The notes: generated from the letters alone by a model not told the origin. Positions 1-7,001 are shown, counted from the first letter of the stretch. The stretch is 38,291 bases of DNA from an uncultured Eubacteriales bacterium (GCA_949289455.1 CASEOA010000033.1:1-38291), one strand, 5' to 3'. Numbers and translations are program-made.

Positions 1-1579
1 CGATGTACTCGTCCCGGAAGTGGTGCAGGGTGGAGAGCACCGGGTTGGGAGCGGTCTGGCCCAGGCCGCACAGAGCGCTGGACTTGATGTGCTCGCACAG
101 CTCCTCGATGGTGGTGATGTCCTCCAGGGTGCCGTTGCCCTCGGTGATTTTGGTCAGCAGGTCGTAGAGCCGCTTGGTGCCGATGCGGCAGGGGGAACAC
201 TTGCCGCAGGACTCGTCGATGATGAACTCCAGGAAGAACTTGGCGATGTCCACCATGCAGTTGTCCTCATCCATGACGATGAGGCCGCCGGAGCCCATCA
301 TGGAGCCGATGGCGCCCAGGGAGTCGTAGTCCATGGGGGTGTCGATGAGGCTGGCGGGGATACAGCCGCCGGAGGGGCCGCCGGTCTGGGCGGCCTTGAA
401 CTTCTTGCCGTTGGGGCAGCCGCCGCCGATGTCCTCGATGACGGTGCGCAGGGTGGTGCCCATGGGGATCTCCACAAGGCCGGTGTTGGTGATCTTGCCG
501 CCCAGGGCGAAGACCTTGGTGCCGGTGGAGCCCTTGGTGCCGATGGCGGCGAACTTATCGGCTCCGTTGTTGAAGATCCAGGTGATGTTGGCGTAGGTCT
601 CCACGTTGTTGAGCAGGGTGGGCCGGTCAAACAGGCCCTTCACCGCCGGGAAGGGGGGACGGGTCTTGGGCTCGCCCCGGTGGCCCTCGATGGAGCGCAT
701 GAGGGCGGTCTCCTCGCCGCAGACGAAGGCGCCGGCGCCCAGCCGCAGCTCCAGGTCGAAGTCAAAGCCGGACTCGAAGATGTTCTTGCCCAGCAGGCCG
801 TACTCCTTGGCCTGGCCGATGGCGGTCTCCAGCCGCTTGACGGCGATGGGGTACTCCGCCCGGACGTAGATGTAGCCCTGGTGGGCCCCTACGGCGTAGC
901 CGGCGATGGTCATGGCCTCAATGATGGTGTGGGGGTCGCCCTCCAGCACGGACCGGTCCATGAAGGCGCCGGGATCGCCCTCGTCGGCGTTGCAGCAGAC
1001 AAACTTGACCCCGTCGGGGCTCACCGCGTCGGCGGTGAACTGCCACTTCAGGCCGGTGGAGAAGCCGGCACCGCCCCGGCCCCGGAGGCCGGAGGACTTA
1101 ATGGTGTCGATGACCTGCTGGGGCGGGATCTGCTCGGAGAGAATCTTGCCCAGAGCGGCGTAGCCGTCCACGGCGATGTACTCGTCAATGCTCTCCGGGT
1201 TGATGACGCCGCAGTTGCGCAGGGCAATGCGCTGCTGGTGCTTGTAGAACCGGGTTTCGGTGAGGGAGGTGACGGGGCCTTCCTCGCCGGCGGTCTTGTT
1301 CAGCAGGCGCTTGACGATCCGGCCCTTGACGATGTGCTCGGAGACGATCTCCTCCACATCCTCCACGGTGACGTGGGTGTAGCAGGCGCCCTCGGGGTAG
1401 ATGGTGACAATGGGGCCCAGGGCGCACAGCCCGAAGCAGCCGGTGCGCACCACCTTGGCCTCCTTGTCCATCCCCTGGGCCGCCAGCTGCTTTTCAAACT
1501 CCTCAATGATCTTGACGCTGTTGGAGGAGGAGCAGCCGGTGCCCGTGCAGACCAGAATATGGGAACGAATAAAGCTCAT
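1..1579 (-). CDS. hydB: NuoF-like NADH/FMN subunit of [FeFe]-hydrogenase (HydB/HndC type), 3' end outside window
   Basis: This is the flavoprotein subunit that would pass electrons between NAD(P)H and the iron-sulfur chain of a cytoplasmic bifurcating or NADP-reducing [FeFe]-hydrogenase. Residues 1-90 form a thioredoxin-like [2Fe-2S] domain with C11, C16, C48 and C52. The NuoF core follows, with the GRGGAGF motif of the NADH/FMN site and a CGKCSPCR motif for a [4Fe-4S] cluster near the visible end. About 526 codons are visible. Family members usually continue into a 2x[4Fe-4S] tail, so the C-terminus is cut by the window, and the catalytic HydA would be expected further left. The ATG start at 1579 follows a GGGAGGG SD. 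It is the last visible gene of a four-gene minus-strand operon, 13 nt after the small ferredoxin gene. Family assignment is firm; the exact physiological type (HydABC or Hnd) is not. Confidence 0.93.
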   Translation of the reverse strand, partial: MSFIRSHILVCTGTGCSSSNSVKIIEEFEKQLAAQGMDKEAKVVRTGCFGLCALGPIVTIYPEGACYTHVTVEDVEEIVSEHIVKGRIVKRLLNKTAGEEGPVTSLTETRFYKHQQRIALRNCGVINPESIDEYIAVDGYAALGKILSEQIPPQQVIDTIKSSGLRGRGGAGFSTGLKWQFTADAVSPDGVKFVCCNADEGDPGAFMDRSVLEGDPHTIIEAMTIAGYAVGAHQGYIYVRAEYPIAVKRLETAIGQAKEYGLLGKNIFESGFDFDLELRLGAGAFVCGEETALMRSIEGHRGEPKTRPPFPAVKGLFDRPTLLNNVETYANITWIFNNGADKFAAIGTKGSTGTKVFALGGKITNTGLVEIPMGTTLRTVIEDIGGGCPNGKKFKAAQTGGPSGGCIPASLIDTPMDYDSLGAIGSMMGSGGLIVMDEDNCMVDIAKFFLEFIIDESCGKCSPCRIGTKRLYDLLTKITEGNGTLEDITTIEELCEHIKSSALCGLGQTAPNPVLSTLHHFRDEYI

Positions 1580-1592
1580 CAGTCACCCTCCC

Positions 1593-1961
1593 TTATTCCG
1601 CCGCGCCGATGGTGTACTCTTCCACCACCCGGCCGTTGACCAGATGCTCGCTGACGATGGAGGCCACCTTGTCCGGGGACATCTTCACATAGGTGACCTT
1701 CTCCTGGCCGGGGACGTACACCTCCACGATGGGCTCCAGCCGGCACACGCCGATGCAGCCGGTCTGGGACACGGTGACGTTTTGCAGGTTGCGCTTGTTG
1801 ACCTCTTCCAGCAGGGCGTTGAGAACGGGACGGGCGCCGGCGGCGATGCCGCAGGTGGCCATGCCCACTACCACACGGATGCGGTCGTCACCGGAGTCGC
1901 GCAGGTCGATCTGTCCCCGCATCCGGTCACGAATGGCCTGCAGTTCCGCAAGACTTTTCAT
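1593..1961 (-). CDS. hndB: thioredoxin-like [2Fe-2S] ferredoxin, HndB type
   Basis: A 122-residue thioredoxin-fold ferredoxin, the small electron-transfer subunit found between NuoE-like and NuoF-like genes in clostridial hydrogenase operons. Visible cysteines are C37 (in MATCGIAAGA), C69 and C73 (in QTGCIGVC). The fourth cysteine that a classical NuoE-type cluster places a few residues after the first is not seen; the motif reads CGIAAGA. The ATG at 1961 has a GAGGAGA SD and overlaps the end of the upstream HATPase gene by 4 nt, so translation is probably coupled. A longer frame runs upstream to 2582 but lies inside the HATPase gene and is a shadow. Confidence 0.9.
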   Translation of the reverse strand: MKSLAELQAIRDRMRGQIDLRDSGDDRIRVVVGMATCGIAAGARPVLNALLEEVNKRNLQNVTVSQTGCIGVCRLEPIVEVYVPGQEKVTYVKMSPDKVASIVSEHLVNGRVVEEYTIGAAE

Positions 1962-2515
1962 GCTTTCATCTCCTCGTTTTCTCGTAACAGAAGTTCCTGT
2001 TCCTGTAAATAATCTCTGATCCAGAGGATCACCTCCGGCTCCGCCAGAGAGATCTCCGGGCCCAGCTGGGCGTGGAGCTCGTCGGTGTCCAGCAGGAAGT
2101 GCCGTTCGTCCACCGTGTGGCGGTAGCACAGATGGAGGTGGGGGTTTCCCTGGAGCAGAAAGGTAATGGTGGTACCCATATCCCCCACGGGGGGACAGTC
2201 GATGTGCAGGGCGGAAAACACAGCGGTGACGGTGGTGCCCACCCCTTCGGTGCTGTCGATGGACATGGTCCCGCCGGTCTGCTCCGCTGCCATGCGCAGC
2301 AGAGGCAGGCCCAGACCCATCTTCCGGGTAGTCCGGGTGGTGGTAAAGGGGTCGCTCACCTGGGCCAGCAGCTGGGGGCTCATACCCCGGCCGTTGTCGG
2401 TGATGGTGAGGGAGATCTGTCCCTCCGCCTCCGTCAGGGTGATATCCAGGCGGCTGGCCTGAGCCGCGGTGGAGTTCTGCGCGATATCCAGGGCGTGAAG
2501 AGCGATTTCTTTCAT
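1958..2515 (-). CDS. HATPase_c (GHKL) ATP-binding protein of the hydrogenase operon
   Basis: A 185-residue protein built around a histidine-kinase-like ATPase fold without a phosphoacceptor domain. The N-box-like segment (ALDIAQNS) starts near residue 8, and the G1 box DNGRGMSP and glycine-rich MGLGLPLLRMA follow. The C-terminal third is not recognised. Such stand-alone GHKL proteins are often found in clostridial NuoE-Fd-NuoF-HydA operons, where their role is unsettled; assembly or regulation is inference. The ATG at 2515 has an AAAGGAAG SD. It lies 38 nt after the NuoE-like gene and overlaps the ferredoxin start by 4 nt. Confidence 0.85.
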   Translation of the reverse strand: MKEIALHALDIAQNSTAAQASRLDITLTEAEGQISLTITDNGRGMSPQLLAQVSDPFTTTRTTRKMGLGLPLLRMAAEQTGGTMSIDSTEGVGTTVTAVFSALHIDCPPVGDMGTTITFLLQGNPHLHLCYRHTVDERHFLLDTDELHAQLGPEISLAEPEVILWIRDYLQEQELLLRENEEMKA

Positions 2516-2553
2516 GCTGTGGCTTCCTTTCTTGCCCGGCAGCTCGGCACTGT

Positions 2554-3048
2554 TTACTTATACATATCCAGGATGGGGCCAACCTGGTCGGGGGTGAGCC
2601 GGCCGTACACGTCGTTGTTGACCATCATAACGGGAGCCAGGCCGCAGGCGCCCACGCAGCGGCAGGAGTCCAGGGAGAACTTGCCGTCGGGGGTAATGGT
2701 GCCGGGGGTGATGCCCAGCTTCTGCTCCACCGCGTTGAGGATGGCGGCGGCGCCCTTGACGTAGCAGGCGGTGCCCAGACAGACGGAGATCTGGTATCTG
2801 CCCTTGGGGTTCAGGGTGAACTGGGCGTAGAAGGAGGCGACGCCGTACACCTCGGACAGGGGGATATCGAGCCCCTCGGCGATGATGATCTGGACTTCCT
2901 CAGGGAGGTAGCCGAAGATCTCCTGGGCGGCCTGGAGGACCGGCATGGTAGCGCCAGGCTGTCCCTTATGCTCGGCGATCACCTGGCGCAGGCGTTCTTC
3001 CTGCTCTGGTGTACCCCGGTAAGGAACAATGGTCTTGCAGTTTGGCAT
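2554..3048 (-). CDS. hydC: NuoE-like [2Fe-2S] subunit of [FeFe]-hydrogenase (HydC/HndA type)
   Basis: A 164-residue member of the 24-kDa Complex I subunit family. A four-helix N-terminal part precedes a thioredoxin-like [2Fe-2S] domain with ligands C90, C95, C131 and C135 (CLGTAC and CRCVGAC). It would relay electrons to the flavoprotein subunit. The frame opens further upstream at 3135, but the ATG at 3048 (MPNCKT) has an AAGGAAGG SD and matches the family N-terminus. It is the first gene of the hydrogenase operon, with a 5' leader of about 140 nt from the promoter at 3194-3222. Confidence 0.93.
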   Translation of the reverse strand: MPNCKTIVPYRGTPEQEERLRQVIAEHKGQPGATMPVLQAAQEIFGYLPEEVQIIIAEGLDIPLSEVYGVASFYAQFTLNPKGRYQISVCLGTACYVKGAAAILNAVEQKLGITPGTITPDGKFSLDSCRCVGACGLAPVMMVNNDVYGRLTPDQVGPILDMYK

Positions 3049-3186
3049 GAACTTGTCCTTCCTTTCTGGATTGGTTTGACCGGCGCCTTCCGCCGGCGGA
3101 AAAGGGTAGCCGCATGCCCACAGGCCCACCGGCACGTTCCGCAGATCACGGGACCGCGGTGGATTGGACAGGCGGCTTGGAAACTT

Positions 3187-3228
3187 TGTGAAAATTATAT
3201 CACATCAAACTTTCCTTGTAAAGGAAAG
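3187..3228. promoter_or_regulatory. two dyads overlapping the hydrogenase promoter, candidate operators
   Basis: Dyad 1 is TGTGA-N8-TCACA at 3187-3204 and covers the -10. Dyad 2 is a perfect 8-bp inverted repeat, CTTTCCTT-GTA-AAGGAAAG at 3210-3228, and covers the -35. Their positions fit repressor sites. Dyad 1 resembles Rex-type TTGTGA/TCACAA half-sites, but its spacer is 8 rather than 6, so the regulator is left open. Confidence 0.5.
3194..3222 (-). promoter_or_regulatory. sigma-A-type promoter of the hydrogenase operon
   Basis: Reading the minus strand, a -35 of TTTACA (3217-3222) and a -10 of TATAAT (3194-3199) are separated by exactly 17 nt, with TGA before the -10 making an extended -10. 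It is the best match in the gap and lies about 145 nt before the NuoE-like ATG. Confidence 0.8.
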
Positions 3229-3384
3229 AAAAGCCTAATTAACCCCTTTGACGAGAATTTTTTGGCCTAAAAAGGTGAAATGAAATGAAATGAAAGGTAG
3301 ACGAAGAGATGAGAGGAGAGATAAAAATAACGGCAGTTGTTCTCAGGATATAAATAAAATAGAGTTTGGTTTTTTAAAAATGGC
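3223..3384. other. AT-rich gene-free stretch with a (TGAAA)4 tract
   Basis: This is most of the gap between the hydrogenase operon and the PHP gene (3049-3440). It is much lower in G+C than its surroundings and purine-rich on the plus strand. It includes four tandem TGAAA units at 3276-3295. No ORF with an SD was found. It lies upstream of the hydrogenase promoter and may hold further regulatory sites, but none can be named. Confidence 0.5.
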
Positions 3385-3430
3385 AAAAAAAGTGTCAGCT
3401 TAGCAAACGAATCCGTTTGTTAAGCTGACA
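3385..3430 (-). terminator. intrinsic terminator of the DRTGG/PHP operon
   Basis: A long stem pairs 3393-3409 with 3414-3430 (one G.T wobble) around a 4-nt loop. On the minus strand it is followed by a run of seven U at 3385-3391. It lies 10 nt after the PHP gene stop, separating the sensory operon from the structural hydrogenase operon. Confidence 0.85.
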
Positions 3431-3440
3431 GGTCAAAAGA

Positions 3441-4154
3441 TCAGAGAAATTTTCCCGACAGCCAGTCCAGAACGGCCTGGGGAGAGCGCTCGGGCAGATC
3501 CATGGCGTGCTCGGCTCCCCACACCTGTTCCAGATAGTGGGCGTCGGAACTGGTGATGAACCGGAGACCGGCCAAGTCAGGGCGCTGGGAGAAATCGGGG
3601 GGGCAGTTGTGGGAGAGCTCGACGGTGGGGAAGTGCAGGTCGGGGTCCCACAGGCCCAGCACTCCCAGCAGGGAGTAAGAGGGGCGGTCGATGTGGGCGG
3701 GAATGGCCACCCCGCCGAAGTCGGTCACCAACTGGGCCACCTCGTAGATGGGAATGTCGGTGCTGCCCGCCAAAAACCGGGTGTCCTCCTCCAAAATCTG
3801 ATCATCGTCCCCCATGCGGATCTGGGGGCCGAACAGGTCCCGCTTGTTGGGAATCTGGGGCAGATGGGCGGAGACATACTCCTCAAAGGGAAGAGCGGCC
3901 TGAGGGCTGGGGAAGAGGCAGACCACGTGGATGTCCTCCTGGGTGCACAGCTCCATCCCCGCCAGGGCCAACAGGCCGTGGCCCGCGGCGGCCCGGCAAA
4001 AAGGGGCGCAGTTGCCGGTGGTGTTGTGGTCGGTGAGGGCCACGATTTCCAGCCCTGCCAGGGCGCACATGGCCGCCAGGTTGGCGGGGGTCATGTCCTC
4101 GCTGCCGCAGGGCGACAGACAGGAGTGGAGGTGCAGGTCATAGTAATATTTCAA
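3441..4154 (-). CDS. PHP-domain metal-dependent phosphoesterase
   Basis: A 237-residue PHP-superfamily protein, a predicted metallo-phosphoesterase. Metal-binding motifs are DLHLHS near residue 6, TDHNT near 40, GMEL near 65, AHID near 155 and SSDAH near 205. PHP genes recur beside [FeFe]-hydrogenase sensory modules, but the substrate is unknown. The TTG at 4154 is chosen because the conserved motif begins six codons later, and the displaced duplicate of this gene end has a TTG at the same place. An in-frame ATG at 4202 is an alternative. The local SD is poor. The TTG overlaps the stop of a 70-codon chimeric leader ORF (TTGA), so translation may be coupled. The 5' end abuts repeat element E1 and is duplicated upstream of it. 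Confidence 0.85.
   Translation of the reverse strand: MKYYYDLHLHSCLSPCGSEDMTPANLAAMCALAGLEIVALTDHNTTGNCAPFCRAAAGHGLLALAGMELCTQEDIHVVCLFPSPQAALPFEEYVSAHLPQIPNKRDLFGPQIRMGDDDQILEEDTRFLAGSTDIPIYEVAQLVTDFGGVAIPAHIDRPSYSLLGVLGLWDPDLHFPTVELSHNCPPDFSQRPDLAGLRFITSSDAHYLEQVWGAEHAMDLPERSPQAVLDWLSGKFL
4111..4139. repeat. PHP 5'-end core repeat, working copy
   Basis: These 29 bp, beginning GGCGACAGAC on the plus strand, are identical to 4320-4348. They encode the DLHLHS/CLSP segment of the PHP protein. Beyond the core the two copies diverge but stay homologous up to the TTG start. Confidence 0.9.
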
Positions 4155-4363
4155 GAGAAACACCGGCTTTCCGGGCAGAGTGAGGCATTGCCTGTCGCCC
4201 ATCCGCGCCGCAGGCGCGTCCAAGCGTTTTTGCCTGGGGCAAAAACCTTGCCGCAGGGCGGATTCACTCCGCCCGAGGAAGTGAAATCAAGGGGTCCCCG
4301 CAGGGCCGTGGCCCTGTGGGGCGACAGACAGGAGTGGAGGTGCAGGTCGTAATAAAAATTCAA
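4151..4363 (-). other. 70-codon chimeric leader ORF: displaced PHP start fused to element E1
   Basis: The frame opens with TTG at 4363, 6 nt after a GAAGGG SD. It encodes the first ~15 residues of a PHP protein (NFYYDLHLHS then CLSP), reads through E1 and ends with TGA at 4153-4151. The TGA overlaps the TTG start of the intact PHP gene by two bases. Because the intact gene has lost a good SD, this leader could deliver ribosomes by termination-reinitiation. Whether it is translated is not known; the peptide itself looks non-functional. Confidence 0.45.
4220..4321 (+). repeat. repeat element E, copy E1 (three-hairpin mini-element)
   Basis: E1 begins CCAAGCGTTTT and ends TGTGGGG. Hairpin 1 pairs 4226-4234 with 4238-4246. 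Hairpin 2 is GGGCGGA-TTCAC-TCCGCCC at 4256-4274. Hairpin 3 pairs CCCCGCAGGGCC (4296-4307) with GGCCCTGTGGGG (4310-4321), with one G.U pair. Hairpin 2 and the flanks are near-identical to copy E2 near serC. The inner part of hairpin 3 has a different sequence but stays paired. A further short stem (4204-4217) lies in the 65-bp spacer between E1 and the PHP start. The last bases merge with a duplicated piece of the PHP gene. Confidence 0.8.
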
Positions 4364-4366
4364 CAA
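4320..4366 (-). pseudogene. displaced 5' end of the PHP gene
   Basis: This is a second copy of the PHP N-terminus on the far side of E1, with its own SD and TTG. The 29-bp core is identical to the working copy. The next codons differ: two synonymous changes and two conservative ones (K/N and Y/F). Homology ends where E1 begins, so this is a truncated remnant, probably of the previous resident gene start. The start region of the DRTGG operon neighbour continues normally upstream. Confidence 0.75.
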
Positions 4367-4391
4367 AGACCCTTCTTTCGGAGCCGGATAC

Positions 4392-4721
4392 TCAGCCCAG
4401 GCTCTGGCCCAACCGGCAAGCGGCGGTATAGGTGTCCAGGCTGGTACCCAGCAGATTGACCTGTTTGTCCTGGGCCCGGCGGAGCAGATCGGCGTCGGGC
4501 TGGACCCCTTCGGTGAGAATGACGCAGGCCACATCGGCCATCAGGGCCACAGCAGCCACATTCTGATTGGACATGATGGTGAGCCAGGCGCAGTCCTGAC
4601 CTGCCCGGCCCATAACCCAGCTGAGCAGGTCGCCCACATAGCCGCCGGTGACCTGCCGCTCCGGGTCGCTGAGGTGGAAGGGGGTGAGCTCCATAGTTTG
4701 GATCAGCTGCTGAACAGTCAT
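4392..4721 (-). CDS. DRTGG-domain protein (second of two)
   Basis: A 109-residue protein resembling the DRTGG domain, a small alpha/beta domain often seen in clostridial hydrogenase-linked operons and next to CBS domains. It contains GGYVGDLLSWVMGRA near residue 27 and an ILTEG turn. It is related to the other DRTGG protein here (6568-6924), with the same length class and the same ACV/CII-IL pattern. Its biochemical role is unknown; ligand sensing is inference. The ATG at 4721 has an AAAGGAGG SD. It lies 71 nt after the H-cluster protein gene and 28 nt before the PHP leader. Confidence 0.8.
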   Translation of the reverse strand: MTVQQLIQTMELTPFHLSDPERQVTGGYVGDLLSWVMGRAGQDCAWLTIMSNQNVAAVALMADVACVILTEGVQPDADLLRRAQDKQVNLLGTSLDTYTAACRLGQSLG

Positions 4722-4792
4722 AATTGGTAGCCTCCTTTGGTGTGATTCATTAAGAAAGGGCCTGTTGCGGCGGATGGCAACAGGCCCGTGGG

Positions 4793-6118
4793 TTATCGTC
4801 TGGAAGTGTCGTGCTGCTGTCGGCGGAAGGGGGGCGGCAGGTAATCGTCCGCCTCATCCTTGCCGGCCATGGAGCGCATCCGCTCCCGCACGTTGAAGAT
4901 GCAGTCGTCCACTGTGGCCCGGCCCAGCACCACGTCCTCGGCAAAGGCGTGGCAGGAGGGAGCGCCGCAGGAGCCGCAGTGGAGCCCGGGCAGATGGGAC
5001 TCCAGCTCCTGGATGCGCAGCTGCTTGTTGAGGGCTGCCCCCAGATCCTGATCCAGCACGAAGGTGGGTAAGTATTGCAGCTCCTTGTCCCGGCGGACGA
5101 TGTCCCGCTCCTCGCCCTGGAAGGGGAACCGGTTGCGGGAGACGGGCTGGCCTTTCATCAGTCCCTTGATGCGCATTTTGGCGGCATAGGGGTTTTCCAC
5201 CGTGAAGCAGCCTCCCACGCAGCCTTGGGTACAGGCGGACAGCTCCAGGAAGTCGGCCTCGGGCAAGCGGCCGTCCTCAATCTCCTCCAGCATTCGGATC
5301 ACGTTGGACACGCCGTCCACCGCCACGCACTGCTCCCGCAGGCGGGCGGCGCTTTCGCCGCCGCAGGAGGCCCAGCCCAGGCCCATGATCCCCACGGAGG
5401 ACATGGGCTCAATCTGTTCCAGATGCTTCATGGGGCTGAGCAGCCGCAGGTAAATGTCCCGGATGGCAAAGGCACCGTCCAGCACCGGGGCCTGGAGCCC
5501 CTCGGACACCCGGGCGGCGGTGACCTTGGAGGAACAGGGGACAATGGCGAACACGCCGATACGCTCTGGGGGCAGGCCGGTCTCCGCCGCCGCCTCCCGG
5601 CGGGCCAGGATGGCCGCCAGCTCCATGGGCAGAATGGTGCATGCAACATGGGGCAGCAGTTTGGGGAAGCGCATACGGATGAGCCGCAGCACCGTGGGAC
5701 AGGAGGAGGAGATCATGGGAGTCACCTTGGGCGGCCCCTCCAGAATGGACTGGCGTTCAAAATCAGAGATCATCTCGGCGGCCTTGGCCACCTCAAATAC
5801 CTTGTGGAAGCCGATTTTCAGCAGGGCGTTGAGGATGATGTCAATGTTGTCCAGGTTATGAAACTGCCCGTAAAGGGCAGGTTCGGGCAGGGCCACGCAG
5901 TACTCGAACCGGGAGAGGATGTCCAGCTGATCGCCCACCGATTTAATGGCCTTGTGGGGACAGATCCGAATGCACTCGCCGCAGTCGATGCACCGGTCCG
6001 GAAGGATGGTGGCCTTGCGGCCCCGGACACGGATGGCTTCGGTGGGACAGCCCTTGATACAGGAGGTACAGCCGCGGCAGCGTCTGCTGTCCAGAACCAC
6101 GGAATGCCTCATAGCCAT
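4793..6118 (-). CDS. H-cluster-type [Fe-Fe] hydrogenase large-subunit-like iron-sulfur protein
   Basis: A 441-residue protein with three parts. Residues 12-60 hold two [4Fe-4S] motifs (CRGCTSCIKGC and CIDCGECIRIC). The middle is an [FeFe]-hydrogenase large domain with the three H-cluster loops in altered form: SSCP, PCSSK and SACTQGCVGG. The C-terminal part carries an RnfB-like four-Cys motif (CGSCGAPSC with a later C). No PAS domain is seen, unlike classical HydS. Gene context (DRTGG, RsbW-like ATPase, PHP) matches the putative sensory/regulatory hydrogenases of Clostridia. Whether it turns over H2 or only senses it cannot be decided from sequence. ATG at 6118 is used; a second ATG lies two codons downstream (6112), and GAGGTGAG serves either. 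Confidence 0.85.
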   Translation of the reverse strand: MAMRHSVVLDSRRCRGCTSCIKGCPTEAIRVRGRKATILPDRCIDCGECIRICPHKAIKSVGDQLDILSRFEYCVALPEPALYGQFHNLDNIDIILNALLKIGFHKVFEVAKAAEMISDFERQSILEGPPKVTPMISSSCPTVLRLIRMRFPKLLPHVACTILPMELAAILARREAAAETGLPPERIGVFAIVPCSSKVTAARVSEGLQAPVLDGAFAIRDIYLRLLSPMKHLEQIEPMSSVGIMGLGWASCGGESAARLREQCVAVDGVSNVIRMLEEIEDGRLPEADFLELSACTQGCVGGCFTVENPYAAKMRIKGLMKGQPVSRNRFPFQGEERDIVRRDKELQYLPTFVLDQDLGAALNKQLRIQELESHLPGLHCGSCGAPSCHAFAEDVVLGRATVDDCIFNVRERMRSMAGKDEADDYLPPPFRRQQHDTSRR

Positions 6119-6155
6119 GTGCCTGTCTCACCTCGCTTTGATGTGGAACCCTCCA

Positions 6156-6581
6156 TTACTGAGGGATCTTGATCTTGACCGTGACGGTGGTGCCGGTGCC
6201 CACCACAGTGTCAATGGTCATCTCGTCGGAGTAACGCTTCATGTTGGGCAGGCCCATGCCGGCGCCAAAGCCCAGCTCCCGGGCGGTGGAGTCGGCGGTG
6301 GAGTAGCCCTCCTGCATGGCCTGGTCCACGTCGGGAATGCCGGGGCCGGAGTCCATCATGCGGATGGTGATCTGATCGGAGTCCACCTCCACCTGGGCCT
6401 CGCCGCCGTCGGCGTGGATAACCATGTTGATCTCACCTTCGTACATACAGATGGAGGCCCGGCGGATCACATCCTGGGGCAGACCCAGCTTTTTCAGCGT
6501 CAGCTTCATCTTGCTGGAGGCTTCGCCGGCCTCGATCAGGTCGCCGCCCTCCACAGGGTAGACAAGTTTAATCGTTTCCAT
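6156..6581 (-). CDS. RsbW-like anti-sigma/serine kinase ATPase
   Basis: A 141-residue stand-alone HATPase_c protein of the anti-sigma regulatory factor type. Residues 1-60 hold the helical front half. MDSGPGIPD is the G1 box near residue 85, and GFGAGMGLPNMKRYSD is the ATP-lid/G2 region. It would bind a partner or phosphorylate a serine; no partner is encoded in the window. The ATG at 6581 (METIKL) is chosen over 6602 because GAGGAAA sits at the right distance. It overlaps the end of the upstream DRTGG gene by 14 nt, indicating coupling. Confidence 0.85.
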   Translation of the reverse strand: METIKLVYPVEGGDLIEAGEASSKMKLTLKKLGLPQDVIRRASICMYEGEINMVIHADGGEAQVEVDSDQITIRMMDSGPGIPDVDQAMQEGYSTADSTARELGFGAGMGLPNMKRYSDEMTIDTVVGTGTTVTVKIKIPQ

Positions 6582-6924
6582 CGCAATTTCCTCGCAATCC
6601 ATTGTAGTAGAGCAGGCCGCAGGCCTCGTACATGCGCTTGGGACTGGTCATCACCACGATGTCCCGTTCCTCCGCCAGCTTGATGATGTTTTCGCCGGGC
6701 ACCTTGCCCCGGACAAAGATGATGCAGCACATTTCCACCATGTCGGCGGTGCGCACCACTTGCGGGTTGACCAGGCCGGTGAGCAATACGGGCTGGTTTT
6801 TCACATAGGCCAGCACGTCGCTCATAAAGTCGCTGCCGCAGGCGGACATGACCTCCCGGTCCAGGTGCTCCTCGCCCCACAGAACAGTGGCGTTCAGGAT
6901 CTCTTTGATCTCGGAAAGCAGCAT
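6568..6924 (-). CDS. DRTGG-domain protein (first of two)
   Basis: A 118-residue protein and the first gene of the sensory operon. It has a DRTGG-like fold: LLTGLVNPQVVRTADMVEM near residue 47, IIFVRGK near 68 and a short C-terminal tail. Its start at ATG 6924 has a strong GGGAGGG SD and lies 49 nt after the promoter -10. Function is unknown; family members co-occur with the H-cluster protein downstream. Paired DRTGG proteins in one operon suggest a hetero-oligomer, which is inference. Confidence 0.8.
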   Translation of the reverse strand: MLLSEIKEILNATVLWGEEHLDREVMSACGSDFMSDVLAYVKNQPVLLTGLVNPQVVRTADMVEMCCIIFVRGKVPGENIIKLAEERDIVVMTSPKRMYEACGLLYYNGLRGNCDGND

Positions 6925-6972
6925 AAGCCTTCTATCCCTCCCCTGGAAAAACTAAACTCTTAGTTTATGGGC

Positions 6973-7001
6973 ATTGTATCACAAAACCCGCCGGAGTGCA
7001 A
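6973..7001 (-). promoter_or_regulatory. promoter of the DRTGG/H-cluster operon
   Basis: On the minus strand TTGCAC (6996-7001) and TACAAT (6973-6978) are 17 nt apart, with TGTGA directly before the -10 as in the structural hydrogenase promoter. Confidence 0.8.

Noticed and set aside
20-1639. A 539-codon plus-strand frame opposite the NuoF-like gene
   Set aside because: Low-complexity Gly/Ala/Val/Asp-rich translation typical of an antisense frame in GC-rich DNA; the minus strand has a clear family match.
3187-3204. Canonical Rex operator before the hydrogenase operon
   Set aside because: Half-sites fit, but the spacer is 8 bp rather than the 6 bp expected for TTGTGA-N6-TCACAA.
3276-3295. (TGAAA)4 as a phase-variation tract
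   Set aside because: Only four units, upstream of the promoter core and not between -35 and -10 or in a coding frame.
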